Positions 21,525 through 32,340 of a DNA stretch of 64,000 nucleotides are shown piece after piece; positions within the stretch are counted from its first letter, which is position 1, and each line of letters starts with the position of its first letter. The translations under genes were made by a program, and so were the position numbers. Source of the stretch: Silene conica (taxonomy: Eukaryota; Streptophyta; Magnoliopsida; Caryophyllales; Caryophyllaceae); contig CM055316.2 in assembly GCA_029255685.2 (NCBI GenBank), forward strand, positions 67,471,237 through 67,535,236, in the 5' to 3' direction. Under the pieces are notes generated by a model that saw only the letters and a program-made list of their open reading frames with translations, was not told the origin of the DNA and ran no database searches.

Positions 21525-22130
21525 GTTCCATCTGAGAGTCTGAGACTGGGTGAGAGGATGTGCTACTCTTCTTCCGTTAATGTCTGGATGAATTGGGATG
21601 TGGGTTTGGTTGTGAAGTTTTCCTTTTCCCGACTTGTCAGCTGGCACTTTGTCCTTAGTTTTTGGTCCGTTGATTGTTGTGCTCGTACTACGTGGTGTAG
21701 GAGAACCTTCTCCACTGTTTATAGGCTTCCATGACTTATTTTCCCCTTTAAATTTCTACGCTCTTTTGGCGTAAGTGCACCTCGTTTTTGCCTCACGACT
21801 TCTCATCTGATCAAGTCTCTTGGGAGTTTTGTTAGTTGGCCTGATGATTTGGGTGAAGATGCTCGTGATCACCCTACTTCTCTCTATCATCATGTCTCCG
21901 ATACTATTTGGAAATCGCTATTTAGTTGCTGTTCTTTATTACAAGTCCTTTCTCTATGTTGTTTTTTCAATTTGGTTTTACCTTCTAATGTTAATGCTAG
22001 ACTTTGGTTTTGTTGTCTTAGTTTATGCTATTACTAAAATAAGTGCATTTGACCAAATGAGTCAAATGCCATTTGTATAAACTACATATGTAGCTGTATC
22101 CATCTGCCACAAAAAAAAACAGAAAAAAAA
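21525..22130 (+). mobile_element. Poly(A)-tailed retroposon with target duplication (about 606 bp)
   Basis: Flanked by a 16-bp near-exact direct repeat, aaaagacggtctgttt at 21509-21524 and aaaagacggtatgttt at 22131-22146. The element ends in an A-rich tail (22110-22130, continuing into the duplication). This is the signature of target-primed reverse transcription. The body has broken frames and no recognised reverse transcriptase motif, so it may be a 5'-truncated LINE tail, a SINE-like element or a processed transcript fragment. Confidence 0.7.
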
Positions 22131-22146
22131 AAAAGACGGTATGTTT

Positions 22147-23190
22147 TTCTTTCTCGAGCTACGAGAGCTCATGCCGTGTGCTTCGCTTCAAGGCTTCACT
22201 CGTGGACACAGTACCCTTTACCAAGAAGTCTCTCTAAATTAAAGAAGGAAAGTACTTCCTCATCTTAACTTAAGTAGCCCCGTTCATTACTTAAGTTTGA
22301 GTCAAACTCTTTCCGAGTATCAATCTTTCTTAAAGTAAATACATTACATATCCTCAAGGATCTATTAACTTTTTTTTCGACTTTTTGTGTCAAACTACAT
22401 AAAAAAAATAATTGAGAGACAAACTAAGTGAAATAATAAATCCGTAGTTACTTATTTCATTCTCCATGGCCACCACATATTAAAAAGTCTTTTATGGTAC
22501 AACTGTAAACATATGGGAACTGAAGACCATCCTCAAGGGATCGGGAAGGTTATATAGACGTTTACACTTTTTATTCTAAAATCTCATCTCTAATTTAAAG
22601 CTAAGTAAGCGATTCTGCTTGATGAAACCTCTACTCTAAGGAATTGTTTGGTTTGTCATGAAAAGATAAAAATTATAGGAAAGATTAAATTCAAATGAAC
22701 TTAAAAATCACATAAATTGTGTAAATGTTGGTTGGTTGAATGTGGAAACTTAAATTCATAAGTCTCTAATCATGCGGAATTGGAATTAGTATAGGAACGA
22801 TAACATGCGTTTTATGAGGGCGTTTAACCAAATGGGAAATTTAATTATATGATATAGAGTTTATCTAGATTCGTCGTGAATTATGCTAGTCACTTTTTTT
22901 TTTATAGGAAAAAGATCATCTCTATTTTTTCCTCTCTTTATTTTCTTTTAAGGATTCGAATTATATTATATAAATATGATGATCAGATAAATGAGAAGAA
23001 CAATCTAAAATAGAAATGTAAGAGAAAATGGACAAGAAATGAAGAGAATCGTAGAAATTAGTGAGGTGGTCGATCGTAAAAATTACCTGAATTGTCTTAC
23101 GACTTGCTAAAATCTTGTCTGAAGACTTGTAATAATCTTACCCTTCACCTAACGTGTCATGTATATATTCCAACGTATGAGTGTTACTCT
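22147..23190. other. Intergenic, AT-rich, no gene seen
   Basis: No exon-like sequence. A 22-bp stretch around 22155-22175 is palindromic (ctcgagctacgagagctc). The remainder is AT-rich spacer. Confidence 0.4.
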
Positions 23191-23834
23191 AGGTAGCACG
23201 GACACTTCTCTTAATTAGTTGTCCCGTGTCCGACACTCGAATACCCGACACTCGTTGGACACATGCTTAAACATATTACAGTTTATACGAGTAATAAAAT
23301 TTTAAAAAAGAACGATTAAAGGACGAGTTTGGGTGGAAAAATGAGAATTAGTTATACTAAAGGGCAAATTGTACCTTTACTTATTTAGATTTAATTTTAA
23401 ATATATAATAAAAGTAAAATTATACTCCCTCCATTCGTTTTATATCACTTCATTCCCCTTTTGGACACTATTCACAATCGAGTATTCAACGTCAGTTTTC
23501 TCTCAATCCGTTCATGGAAATATATTCATGTGAGATCTTTTTTAATTTGTCTTGATACGAGAATTAAGAATATCAAAATTTTATAATTTTTAGTAGTATG
23601 TAGTTAAAGATATAATCGAAACAAAATGAGTATTGGCAAGCGTATATAAAGAAATGGGGCGATATAAAAAAAATGGAGGGAATACTATTTATAATCATAA
23701 AATATATATTTTATTATACTTAAATGTCGTGTCCCGTGTCCTAAATTTTCTGAAATGTCGTGTCTCATATCCGTATCCGTGTCCGTGTCCGTATCCGTAT
23801 CGTATCCGCGTCCATGTTCATTTTGGCGCAACCT
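23191..23834. mobile_element. Decayed MITE with GGACAC/GTGTCC-rich ends, carrying a nested Stowaway
   Basis: The left end AGGTAGCACGGACAC and the right end, reversed, AGGTTGCGCCAAAATG share their first bases. Both subterminal regions are rich in gtgtccgacac and ccgtgtccgtatccg words, on the right as a short minisatellite (23765-23812). A Stowaway element sits in the middle (23425-23682). No exact target duplication was found, so the borders are approximate. Confidence 0.45.
23425..23682. mobile_element. Stowaway-type MITE (258 bp)
   Basis: Begins CTCCCTCCATTCGTTTTATATC-like and ends with the complement (gatataaaaaaaatggaggg plus aa), flanked by TA on both sides (23423-23424 and 23683-23684). 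No coding capacity. Confidence 0.8.
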
Positions 23835-24027
23835 AAGTGTTCCTACACACAAATATCTTATGTTCTTCCAAATGATTGAATTATTTTTGTATTATGTCCA
23901 ATTTCAGAATTGCTTCAATGATTTCAATTTTGAATTACACCATATAAATTGACCAGATTCACTATAAAGCTATGACTAATGAATCCATTATGGAATCGTG
24001 GATTCATTCGAACACAAATTCTTATTT

Positions 24028-24203
24028 GCAACGGCACTATCCGTCGCAAGCTTGTGACGGATACCATTTTCTCTCACAAAATACCCACATTTTCTCTCTC
24101 TTCAACACTATTCATGTGGTCCCCTTTCTCCACTAACTCATTTTGTATCCATTTTATCTCACAAAATACCCGTCACAAATCGTGACCCGTCGCAAGCAAG
24201 ACT
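24028..24203. mobile_element. MITE with inverted gacgg/ccgtc ends
   Basis: Inverted copies of cgtcgcaagcttgtgacgg-like sequence and of tctcacaaaatacc occur at both ends, near 24041-24090 and, reversed, near 24150-24198. About 175 bp, non-coding; similar words occur at 51080-51235. Confidence 0.55.
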
Positions 24204-24316
24204 TACTATCATTCGAAACCATTCTTTTACACCTTACGTTACTGTCATGTCTCATGTAAGCTGACGTGTCCTCTAATTGATTATGGAAATCTGTTTTGGG
24301 AGTATTTTACAAAATA

Positions 24317-24588
24317 CTTCCTCCATTCAAATCCATTGTGTAGTTATGCTTTATGCACAAATCTTAAGAATTTATTAAAATATGATAGAAAGTACAATGG
24401 GAAGTGTGTTTATTGTTTTTTTTATTGTTTGTAGTGGAGTATGGTGGGCCATTTGATGGCATTTTGTGTAAATAATTGATGTTTATAAGGATATTTTAAT
24501 AATTTGTGTGGCTTAATTAGGAAATGTGTAGTTTGGATATGAATGGATTAAAATGGAATAGATGTAGTTTGGTTATGAATGGAGGAAG
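24317..24588. mobile_element. Stowaway-type MITE (272 bp)
   Basis: The ends cttcctccattcaaatcca and gaatggaggaag are complementary and flanked by TA (24315-24316 and 24589-24590). Internally the right half repeats the unit tagtttggatatgaatgga twice. Confidence 0.8.
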
Positions 24589-24590
24589 TA

Positions 24591-25119
24591 CTAGTTTTAC
24601 GCACGGGCTTAATTTTATTAAATTAAAAATGAATAAAAAGTGAATATATATTTAATAAAAATATGATTTTAGTATTACAGTTATACTAATGTAAAATGTA
24701 AAATAATTTATACGCTTAACTTGGACGTAATTAAAAATACACATTAGTTCGACATGATAAACAAAAATAAATCTTATTTAAGATAGATCAAATATATAGT
24801 TAGGATGGATAAGAAAAACAGTAACATTATGTAAAGGAAAACTAAAATATTTGTCCTATATATTTAACGGGCTGAAATTAAATTATTTTAAACTTAAAAC
24901 GGAAAAATAGCCAATAAAAATAAGTATAAATCTGAAAATTATACTTATGGTTTAAATCCTAAATTCCTAACTATCCTAATTAACCTAATTATTCTTGGTC
25001 GACTCTCTAACTAACCAAAAAAACCCGTTGTCATCAAAAAGGTGACATTTTGGGCCGTCTTCTTAAGGAGACGGAATTGGTCCGTCTTCAATGAGAATTT
25101 GTGAACCTTTATATAGGGA
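24591..25119 (-). mobile_element. Candidate Helitron (529 bp)
   Basis: On the minus strand it starts TCCCTATATAAAGG after an A and ends GTGCGTAAAACTAG before a T, fitting insertion between A and T. The subterminal hairpin is weak here, so the call rests mostly on the two ends. Non-coding. Confidence 0.35.
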
Positions 25120-26438
25120 TATAAGCATATAACAAAGTGAAAAATTATATGTTCGTTTATTTGATAAACTCCATCTCAGCCTAACCTCATTTCAACTCAC
25201 AACTTTGCCTTTTTTTCACTCTCTAATTCCCCCTCACTACTTTTCCTTTATTCTAACTAATATGTCGCCTCTCTAAAATCTATTCGGGGTTCGTTACAAC
25301 GCTCACCTTTGTTATCAAACTCAATAAATTTCCTCTTTATGTTTTTACAATTCCATCAATATTCTTTGGATTAACTAAATTGCTCAATTGATTGCTAATT
25401 AATGTTTAACGCATGAAAAGGAATCAAATGAAAAGTTTAATTTTTTTCTGTCAAATATATAATACGGATTGTTATTTTGCGTATTTATTGTTGCAATTTT
25501 TTATCTTTTTTTTCATTATTTCTATATTATATATTTACTTTTTTTCATTTTTTTGGCTCGTTAAATTTGATATAAAATATGTGTTTAAAATATACCACCT
25601 TTAAAATTTTTTGCTACTCTCTTTTCATAAATTTTAAATTTTTGTTGTTTATCTTTGTTGTAAAGGTAAATCTGTAATTTTAAAAAATATTGGTAATTAT
25701 CAAATGAATAATGCTCTTTATAAGAAGAACAATAGTAATACTATCTAAATGCACTGCAAAAATTACGTTTTTGAGCGACTAAAATGAGCAACCGTATTTA
25801 GCAGTAGCCAAAAGGACGACGAATATTTAATTCTCTCGGCTGTTTACTTGTTGGTTTTTTAAAAATTAAAGTTGTTGAAATCTAATGATTATTGAAAGTT
25901 AATTAATTTTAATGACTTTAGAATTTATTGAATTAAAAATAAATAAACCATTGAATTAATAGAAAAATAGGAGGAGAGAGACTAATTAGTTAACTTGGTG
26001 ATCATGGTGGACCCTACATCAATAAAAATCAATTTTTTTTTTTATAAAATTCAACAACCAATCAAAATGCTTTAAATAACATTCATTTTATAGATAGGGG
26101 ACTGGGGATTATTGATTATGGAAATCTGTTTTGGGAGTATTTTACGACATATTATTTGGATCAAAGTGATCGTTGATTTATTGTGAGAGACATATTCGTT
26201 TTTAACTTGTAATAAATAGTGTTTATTTTTAATGAGAATTTGCGTATTTGAATAGTCTGAGGAGGGTTATCTAACTTAAATTTAGGCTGATTGATGATAA
26301 TCTGGCTAGAATTACCGTGCTGAGTAGTCAAAGATAAGAACAACAAAATGTAAAGAAATATAAGACAAAAAGAATTATACGTGGACAAATTTTTAAATCA
26401 TGAACGCCAAGTTAGGAGAAGATTTCAGGATACTATAA
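25120..26438. other. Intergenic, AT-rich, no gene seen
   Basis: Open stretches near 25413-25604 are low-complexity Phe/Ile-rich sequence from T-runs and are not treated as genes. Nothing else recognised. Confidence 0.45.
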
Positions 26439-26654
26439 CTAGTTTTTTTACCCGTGAAAATCACGGGAGTTTTTAAGGTAAATTATTTAAGTTAACACTT
26501 ACATAAAATTCTTTAATTTAGTGAAAGATGTTGACACATTGCTTAACTGTAAAGTTGGTATACGGACGTAAAGTATAATAATTTTTGTACCTTGTTGAGA
26601 ATCATCAAATACCTATATTCTCTCAAGTGAGCGTTGTTATACATATATAGTAGA
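26439..26654 (-). mobile_element. Short non-autonomous Helitron (216 bp)
   Basis: On the minus strand it begins TCTACTATATATG after an A and ends with the hairpin CCCGTGATTTTCACGGG, then TAAAAAAACTAG, before a T. The TC start, the hairpin close to the end, the CTAG terminus and the A/T target all fit Helitrons. It is too short to code for anything. Confidence 0.65.
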
Positions 26655-27241
26655 TGTTGATATATTAAGGTAAATTACACTATTTAATTGAACATTATGA
26701 ATTATGATGCAAATTTATTGTGTAAATTGTAAAATCAAAAACTATATAGCTTTTTTTCATCATTGACGGGTTAGTGGTAAGCTGCAACAGTATTGACATT
26801 TGACACTTGTCAAGTTAGTGCTTAGCTGAAAATGAATGGTGAAGTTGATGGTAGAGGTGTAAGGGGATTGGAGTGTTAAGGGTAGTCGGGTGTTGGTGAT
26901 TTAACGGGGTATTACATTATTTTTTTCTTTAATTTTTTACATTTTACACTCTTATTGGGTAGTAGATGTGTTTGATCTTTTATTTTATCTTTTTGCTTAT
27001 TTTTTCTTCTTCCACTACAATGCATTTTTTTGTCATTTTTTTTTTCTTTTCAGTTATTTTTCTCTCTTCGCAAGACACATTTTTTTTTAATATCCTTGCA
27101 ATACTTTCATTTTTTTGTATCATATTGTATGATAATTTGATTTAGAAAACCTTTTTTTGTTACACTATATGTTTAACTCACAAGTATATGTGGTGTAAGA
27201 TGGGTACATATTCCTAAAAAAACCTTTGATATATCATATAT

Positions 27242-29035
27242 TATAAGAAATGTCTCCAATTTAATTAAATTGAGGGAAGTTTATAATAAAAAGTGGGAAT
27301 TTCATATATAAGAAAAATTAAAATTAGGGGGTGTAATTTTTTATTTTCATTTGACTTATCCTAATAATAATTAACATACACCGAATTTCAAAAGTTAGCC
27401 TGAATATTAATTTTGAACTATTGTTTATTTATATCAAAAATTAAAATGTCAATGTTAAATGTTTATTTATGTTATTAATTATTAATTTGCAATTAACGTT
27501 TACAAAAAAAAATCATTAATTCTCATTAGCTATGTAAAATTAGAATGATGTGATCATTAATATTTACCTTTATCTTATTCCAACAATAAATATAAAAATT
27601 TAATTAGTATGTACTTTAATTATTTTACTATTGTTTTTAATTTATTTTAAGAATAAATAAGCTAAGGCGGTCTAATGTTTATTAGGCTATTTATTTGCAT
27701 TTAATGTTTAAAAATCATTGTTGTTTTCCCTTTTTCATTCTTTTCAAAATATGAAATGATGATGTGGGTTCATAATTTACTCTTAAATAATTGTCTGGTG
27801 AAATATTATGCTTTAGTTTGTCTTTTTATTATTTATAAGATAAGATAAGAAATGTATCCAATTTAATTAAATTGGAGAAGTTTATAATAATAAAAAGCGG
27901 GAGTTTCATACATTAAAAAATTAGGGCAATGCAATTTTTTTATTTTTCATTTGACTTATCCAAATAATGAACACTGGATTTCAAAAGTTACCATGGATAT
28001 TGATTTTGAACTATTTTTTATTTATATAAAAAATTAAAATGCCAACGTTAAATGTTAATTTATGTTATTATTAATTTGCATTTAACGTTTACAAAAAAAA
28101 TCATTAATTCTCTATAACTACGTAAAATTAGAATGATGTCATTTTTATTTGCCTTCATCTTATTCCAAAAACAAACATAAAAATTTAAATTAGTATGTAC
28201 TTTAATTATTTTATTATTGTTTTTAATTTATTTTAAGAATAAATATGGTCTAATGTTTATTAGGCTATTTATTTGCATTTAATGTTTAAAAATTCATTTT
28301 TGTTTACTCTCTTCTGATCGATGAAATGATGATGTGGCTTCATAATCTTATCTATATAAATAGCGAAACATTTAACCCATCCTCATGAAGCCACCTCATC
28401 ATATTTAGTTTTTTTTTTTAAGAAAAAAAGTAAATGTGGGCCCCGCAGCAAAGAAAATGAATTTAATTTCTGAAAAACCGCTATGTTTATGTTGGTACGT
28501 AAATAATTACGTTTTATGTTTCGTACGTACGAAAATATTAATGTTGTTTCAGAAATCGCAGTATTTTGATTAGAATAATATTAATAATAAATTACACCAA
28601 TTGATAAGAATAAGAAATTTAAATACTAAAACGTAACTACAAATGAACTAAAAAATTATAGAACAAAATATTTTAATTCCAAGAAATTAATTTTGGAAAA
28701 CTTTTGAACAGTTTATAATAACAAAAGTCTTAGTTCTATATAAAAAAAAGAGTTTTAGTATACTTACGAGAAGTATAAATTTTTTTTTCCGATTTTAAAG
28801 TTACCGTGGTCAGATTTTTTCCGTCAAATGACTAAAATTCATCAGCAAAGTTACAAAAATTAATACTAAAATTCCGTCCAATTATATCGTTTATGTTTTG
28901 TTAATAATATTTATGTACTATTTCTCTTTTAAAGGATACCCGTGCAATTTTGCACGGATTTAAAACTAGTTTACTTTTAAATAGTTGAATGGGGAAATGT
29001 TATGCTTTAGTTTGTCTTTTTATTATATTTATAGA
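27242..29035. repeat. Local tandem duplication (about 0.6 kb units), second unit split by a Helitron
   Basis: Unit 1 is 27242-27840. Unit 2 is 27843-28350 continued at 28970-29035. Both start ataagaaatgt(c/a)tccaatttaatt and both end gaaatgttatgctttagttt-like, with many small indels between. The 619 bp missing from unit 1 are the Helitron at 28351-28969. Entirely non-coding, AT-rich. Confidence 0.8.
28351..28969 (+). mobile_element. Non-autonomous Helitron (619 bp)
   Basis: Starts TCTATATAAATAGC after an A (28350), ends with the hairpin CCCGTGCAATTTTGCACGG then ATTTAAAACTAG, followed by T (28970). The empty site is preserved in the neighbouring repeat unit (cataatttactcttaaata near 27771), which confirms both borders. 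Non-coding. Confidence 0.85.
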
Positions 29036-29205
29036 TTGTACAATCTTGTCTGATAAAGTGTCAACGAAGTATATGTTTGATATTCTTTCTTACTGCTTCC
29101 TCCTTTTATTTATAACCCATGTGCTCCTCCCGTTGGGTTCAAATACCCACTTATTAGATATTTCTAATAATGATCTAATTAAATTTTAACTTAGACCTTC
29201 TGCAG

Positions 29206-29368
29206 AAAACGACGTTTTTGGAAAGAAGTAAAGGAAGTCGCATCTCCCGTGCAAGTTGAAAGTGCAAGAAAGTCTTACTTAGACGATCTTCAAACTCTTC
29301 AAGAAGAGGAGGAGCTTTCTAGTTCATCATCATCTCCACCACCTTCATCTTCAATCAAACTATGGTGA
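29206..29368 (+). other. Exon-like fragment of unknown gene
   Basis: After a good acceptor (accttctgcag) the sequence stays open for about 53 codons and has biased, non-random composition: basic and acidic residues (KEVKEVASPVQVES, DDLQTLQEEEEL), then a Ser/Pro run, ending IKLW and a TGA. It looks like the last exon of some gene, but no upstream exon was recognised. It could be a fragment captured or left behind by transposition. Confidence 0.3.
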
Positions 29369-29487
29369 AACTTTTCGATCAATCCAAGCGATTTCATTGT
29401 GAAACAAATTACAAAGATAACAGTTATCAAATTAAAAACGTTCAAACAAACAAAGCGATTTCATTGTTAACTAGTATATCCAATCCT

Positions 29488-29966
29488 TCAGACCTCATTG
29501 GCCCAAAACGAAAAATACGGAGGGATAACCCCGGTTATCTTTAAAAAAATCTTCTCAAACTCCCACCAACCACGCATCTCAGGAGAACCGCTAACGTCGG
29601 GGTGATTCTCTTCAAACATTCTAATGACGTCCATAATCTTGCAATACACATGCATTGCCTGTTGAGATAAGACCGGTCCATAATCTTGCAATACACATGC
29701 ATTGCCTGTTGAGATAAGACCGGGGGTTCAAGACGTATCATGTTTCTCGCTTCAGCAAGACGGCGAGTGTCAGGACGTCGAGGGTACGAACTAGCAGCTT
29801 CGTTAACTAACCGGACTGCGTCACGCCTCTTGATCCAGTAGTCGCGTTGATGTTCAAGAGACTCTTTCACCATCAGGTTTAGCGCTGCAGGGCTTGCGAG
29901 ATCTGTCTCAGCTTCTGCAATCCGTTGTGAAAGCCAAGTTTCATCGTTCAACGGCATGTTTGCCAT
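29488..29966 (-). pseudogene. Hypothetical protein gene broken by a 47-bp tandem duplication
   Basis: From ATG at 29966 the frame reads MANMPLNDETWLSQRIAEAE and continues with helical, charged sequence (RDYWIKRRDAVRLVNEAASS, RRLAEARNMIRLEP, LSQQAMHVYCKIMD). A 47-bp direct repeat (29629-29675 and 29676-29722) then shifts the frame. With one repeat unit ignored, the frame continues VIRMFEENHPDVSGSPEMRG to a stop at 29488. A good acceptor (ttgttttcag) lies just before the ATG, and a possible non-coding first exon with a GTAAGC donor lies near 30345-30470. I do not recognise the family. The composition is like multi-copy hypothetical proteins associated with plant transposons, which is only a guess. 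Confidence 0.5.
29629..29722. repeat. 47-bp perfect tandem duplication
   Basis: Two identical 47-bp units (start gtccataatcttgcaataca). Because 47 is not a multiple of three, it frameshifts the hypothetical gene containing it. Lack of differences between the units suggests a recent event. Confidence 0.95.
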
Positions 29967-30027
29967 TCCTGAAAACAAAAAAATTAAAAGAATTAAAATT
30001 GAAAACATACGGTTAGAACGTAAACAA

Positions 30028-30100
30028 AAACCCTAAACCCTAAACCCTAAACCCTAAACCCTAACCATAAACCCTAAACCCTAAGCCCTCAACCCTAAAC
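30028..30100. repeat. Interstitial telomere-like repeats (CCCTAAA)n
   Basis: About nine copies of the plant telomere unit, the first ones perfect and later ones degenerate (accataa, agccctc). They sit in the putative first intron of the hypothetical gene on the minus strand. Short arrays like this also act as telo-box elements in plant gene leaders. Confidence 0.9.
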
Positions 30101-30561
30101 GTAACCCACCACCCAACTCCCACATCCCTACCCATAACCACCACCCAACTCCCACGTCCCTACCCATACCCACCACCCCAAATTATGAATCAAATTTGAA
30201 AAAAATAACAAAACCATTAACAAATAACATTAAAACTAACAAATCTAATCTAATTAACATAAACAATGACAACAATAACTAATACAACCATAATTAAGAC
30301 TATCAAATTAATTAAAAAAACAAAAAAAAATGCTTACGGTGGCCGTGGGTAGTGGGGGTGTGGTCTTGGTGCCGCGGGTGGTGGCCGTGCGGTGGTGGTG
30401 CGTGGTTGTGGGTGGGTGAGGGCTTTGGGTGAGTGTTTGAATTTAGAGAGGTTTTGTTGTTGAGGAAGGGTAGATTTGGTAATTATTATGAATTACGTCG
30501 ACGATTTTTCGCAAAACGTCGACGATCTTTCGCGATTCGGTAAATTAAAAAGGGTTAGAGA

Positions 30562-31739
30562 CAGGTGTGGAGCCAGACCCATGATATATGGGCTATAGAC
30601 AATATGATTTGACCGAAAAACACAAAAAAAAAAAAAGACATTCCAGTGCTATTTACTAAGCCATCTCTATGTTATAATACTGAAATTCTGAAATTGACTT
30701 AGGAACCCTAATCTTCAATTCAATAACTCAATTTATCAAACACCGTCTCTAATCTCTATAACTCTACCGGCTGCCACCACCCGTCAGTCCGTCACGACAC
30801 GTCGACAACCCTGTTCGAGCCTTTTCCGACTTCATTCGCAACCGTTGTTCCTCGGTAATTCCTAGTCTGCTTATTGTTTTCTTGATTATTTTTGTGTATA
30901 GTTCTTTTTGAAGGGAAATAAGCAATTTCTGGTAACATTGCTAACAATTAGTATTACAAATTATGCCCAAATCCTTTGATGAATGCTCAAATTTTCGTCT
31001 TTGTCAAGGATGAGCCGAAAATTATATTAGAATTGATAATTTCGTGAATCAGTGATGGCGTTTTGGAGATTTGGAGTAGTAACCAGTATTGTATATTTGT
31101 GTAAATGTGTAATGGTGTGTCGAGACGAGACTCGCGAGAGTATTGAATAATGAATAGTTTCTGGTTTTCTTCTAAGTTTTGAGCATCTCACTCAGTCACT
31201 CTTAGGAAATAGACAAATAGTGAAAGACGGTGGTAGATGTTTAGGGGAAATCTATTTGGCTTTGTTGTAATTTGTTTGGGCTCACATCAAATTATGCCTT
31301 TAAGGCTTTACCCTTTAAGTACCTTAAGTATTAGTGTATAGGATTTTATGCCAGATTAGAATGAATGGGATTGTGTTCGGGGCATATGTAGTATATGGAC
31401 CTTATCAACCTTATTTAAATGATTATCCGAGTACTTGGGATGGACTTGAATCAAGTACTTGGGACGGACTTTAAGGGAGAGAGTTTTGTCATAGGTGGTT
31501 TAAGGACTTTCGCAGATAATATTATGAACGAAGATGTAATTACTGATTTTGAATTAGAATTAGCTGCACCTCGTAGGGCGGAGTTTAGCTAGTTAGGCTA
31601 CTTATCTAGCAAGTTTTTGATTTTATGCCGTGGTGTATTAATTTTTGGATGTTAAGAAGGATGTAAAAGATGATTTTATATCGTCGTCGGAATTTAATAA
31701 TTTAGCCCTCTATACTATTTAATCCTGGCTCCGCCCCTG
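30562..31739. mobile_element. Candidate hAT-like element enclosing the RSRC2 leader exon
   Basis: The left end CAGGTGTGGAGCCAG and the right end, reversed, CAGGGGCGGAGCCAG differ at only two of 15 bases, and the CAGGGGCGGAGCCAG form is a frequent plant hAT terminus. Flanks are gttagaga on the left and cttagaga three bases beyond the right end, so the target duplication is imperfect. The 5'UTR-like sequence at about 30700-30855 lies inside. Either the element supplied the leader, or the similarity of the ends is fortuitous. Confidence 0.4.
30700..30855 (+). promoter_or_regulatory. Likely 5'UTR exon and promoter region of the RSRC2-like gene
   Basis: CA/TC-rich leader-like sequence (aaccctaatcttcaattcaa and on) ends at a donor, ttcctcg followed by gtaattcc. 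The next plausible acceptor is ttaattcggcag at 32303, 38 bp before the ATG at 32341. The transcription start cannot be fixed by eye. Confidence 0.45.
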
Positions 31740-32340
31740 GAACTTAGAGAATAGGCTGTTGTCGCATATGCTGGTACATGTTGAAATTGTTCTGTACAAA
31801 TCAATGAACATTTGGTCATTTGGGTGCAAGTAATTGTGGTATCATTCACAGCGATGGTGTTTTTTTTGCAGTGAATACTCGTGTGCAAGTCTATAACCGA
31901 CTAGTTTTAGTTTTTTAGGATATGTTGGGTGCAATTTTTACATTTAGAAGAGTCAATCATGGCGATATATGGCTTTTGGATATAAAAGATTAGAAGAAAA
32001 ATGAGACACCATATTGTGTGCGCTTTTAGTATTGTGAAGTAGTAGTTTGTTGACGGACTTGATGCAATTCTCGACACAATTTTTATGGGTCAGCTAGTAA
32101 CAATGAAAAGTTGAATTGGTAAGTTTAACCTCCAAATACCTCGCCATTGAGTCATTTGGGTGATGGTATTATAATCGTTATATCTCAGGATTATTTAAGG
32201 TGATGCATTTTGTGTTTGTTCATCTATCTGCATTATCATTTACACTTCTTTCCACTGTAATGTACAGAAAGTGTGTGTCATTCAACTTCTTTTAATTCGG
32301 CAGGTCAATTTGGTAGATTAAAGTTGCCCAACATCGCACT

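Noticed and set aside
21492..22080. Protein gene in the poly(A)-tailed retroposon
   Set aside because: The open stretches are short, low in conserved-looking residues and interrupted. The retroposon signature explains the segment better.
25413..25604. Small hydrophobic membrane protein
   Set aside because: The Phe/Ile/Tyr-rich translation comes from T-rich sequence, with no start context, no splice pattern and no conservation evidence.
30028..30100. Chromosome end
   Set aside because: The telomere-like array is short, degenerate on one side, and followed by 30 kb containing ordinary genes, so it is interstitial.
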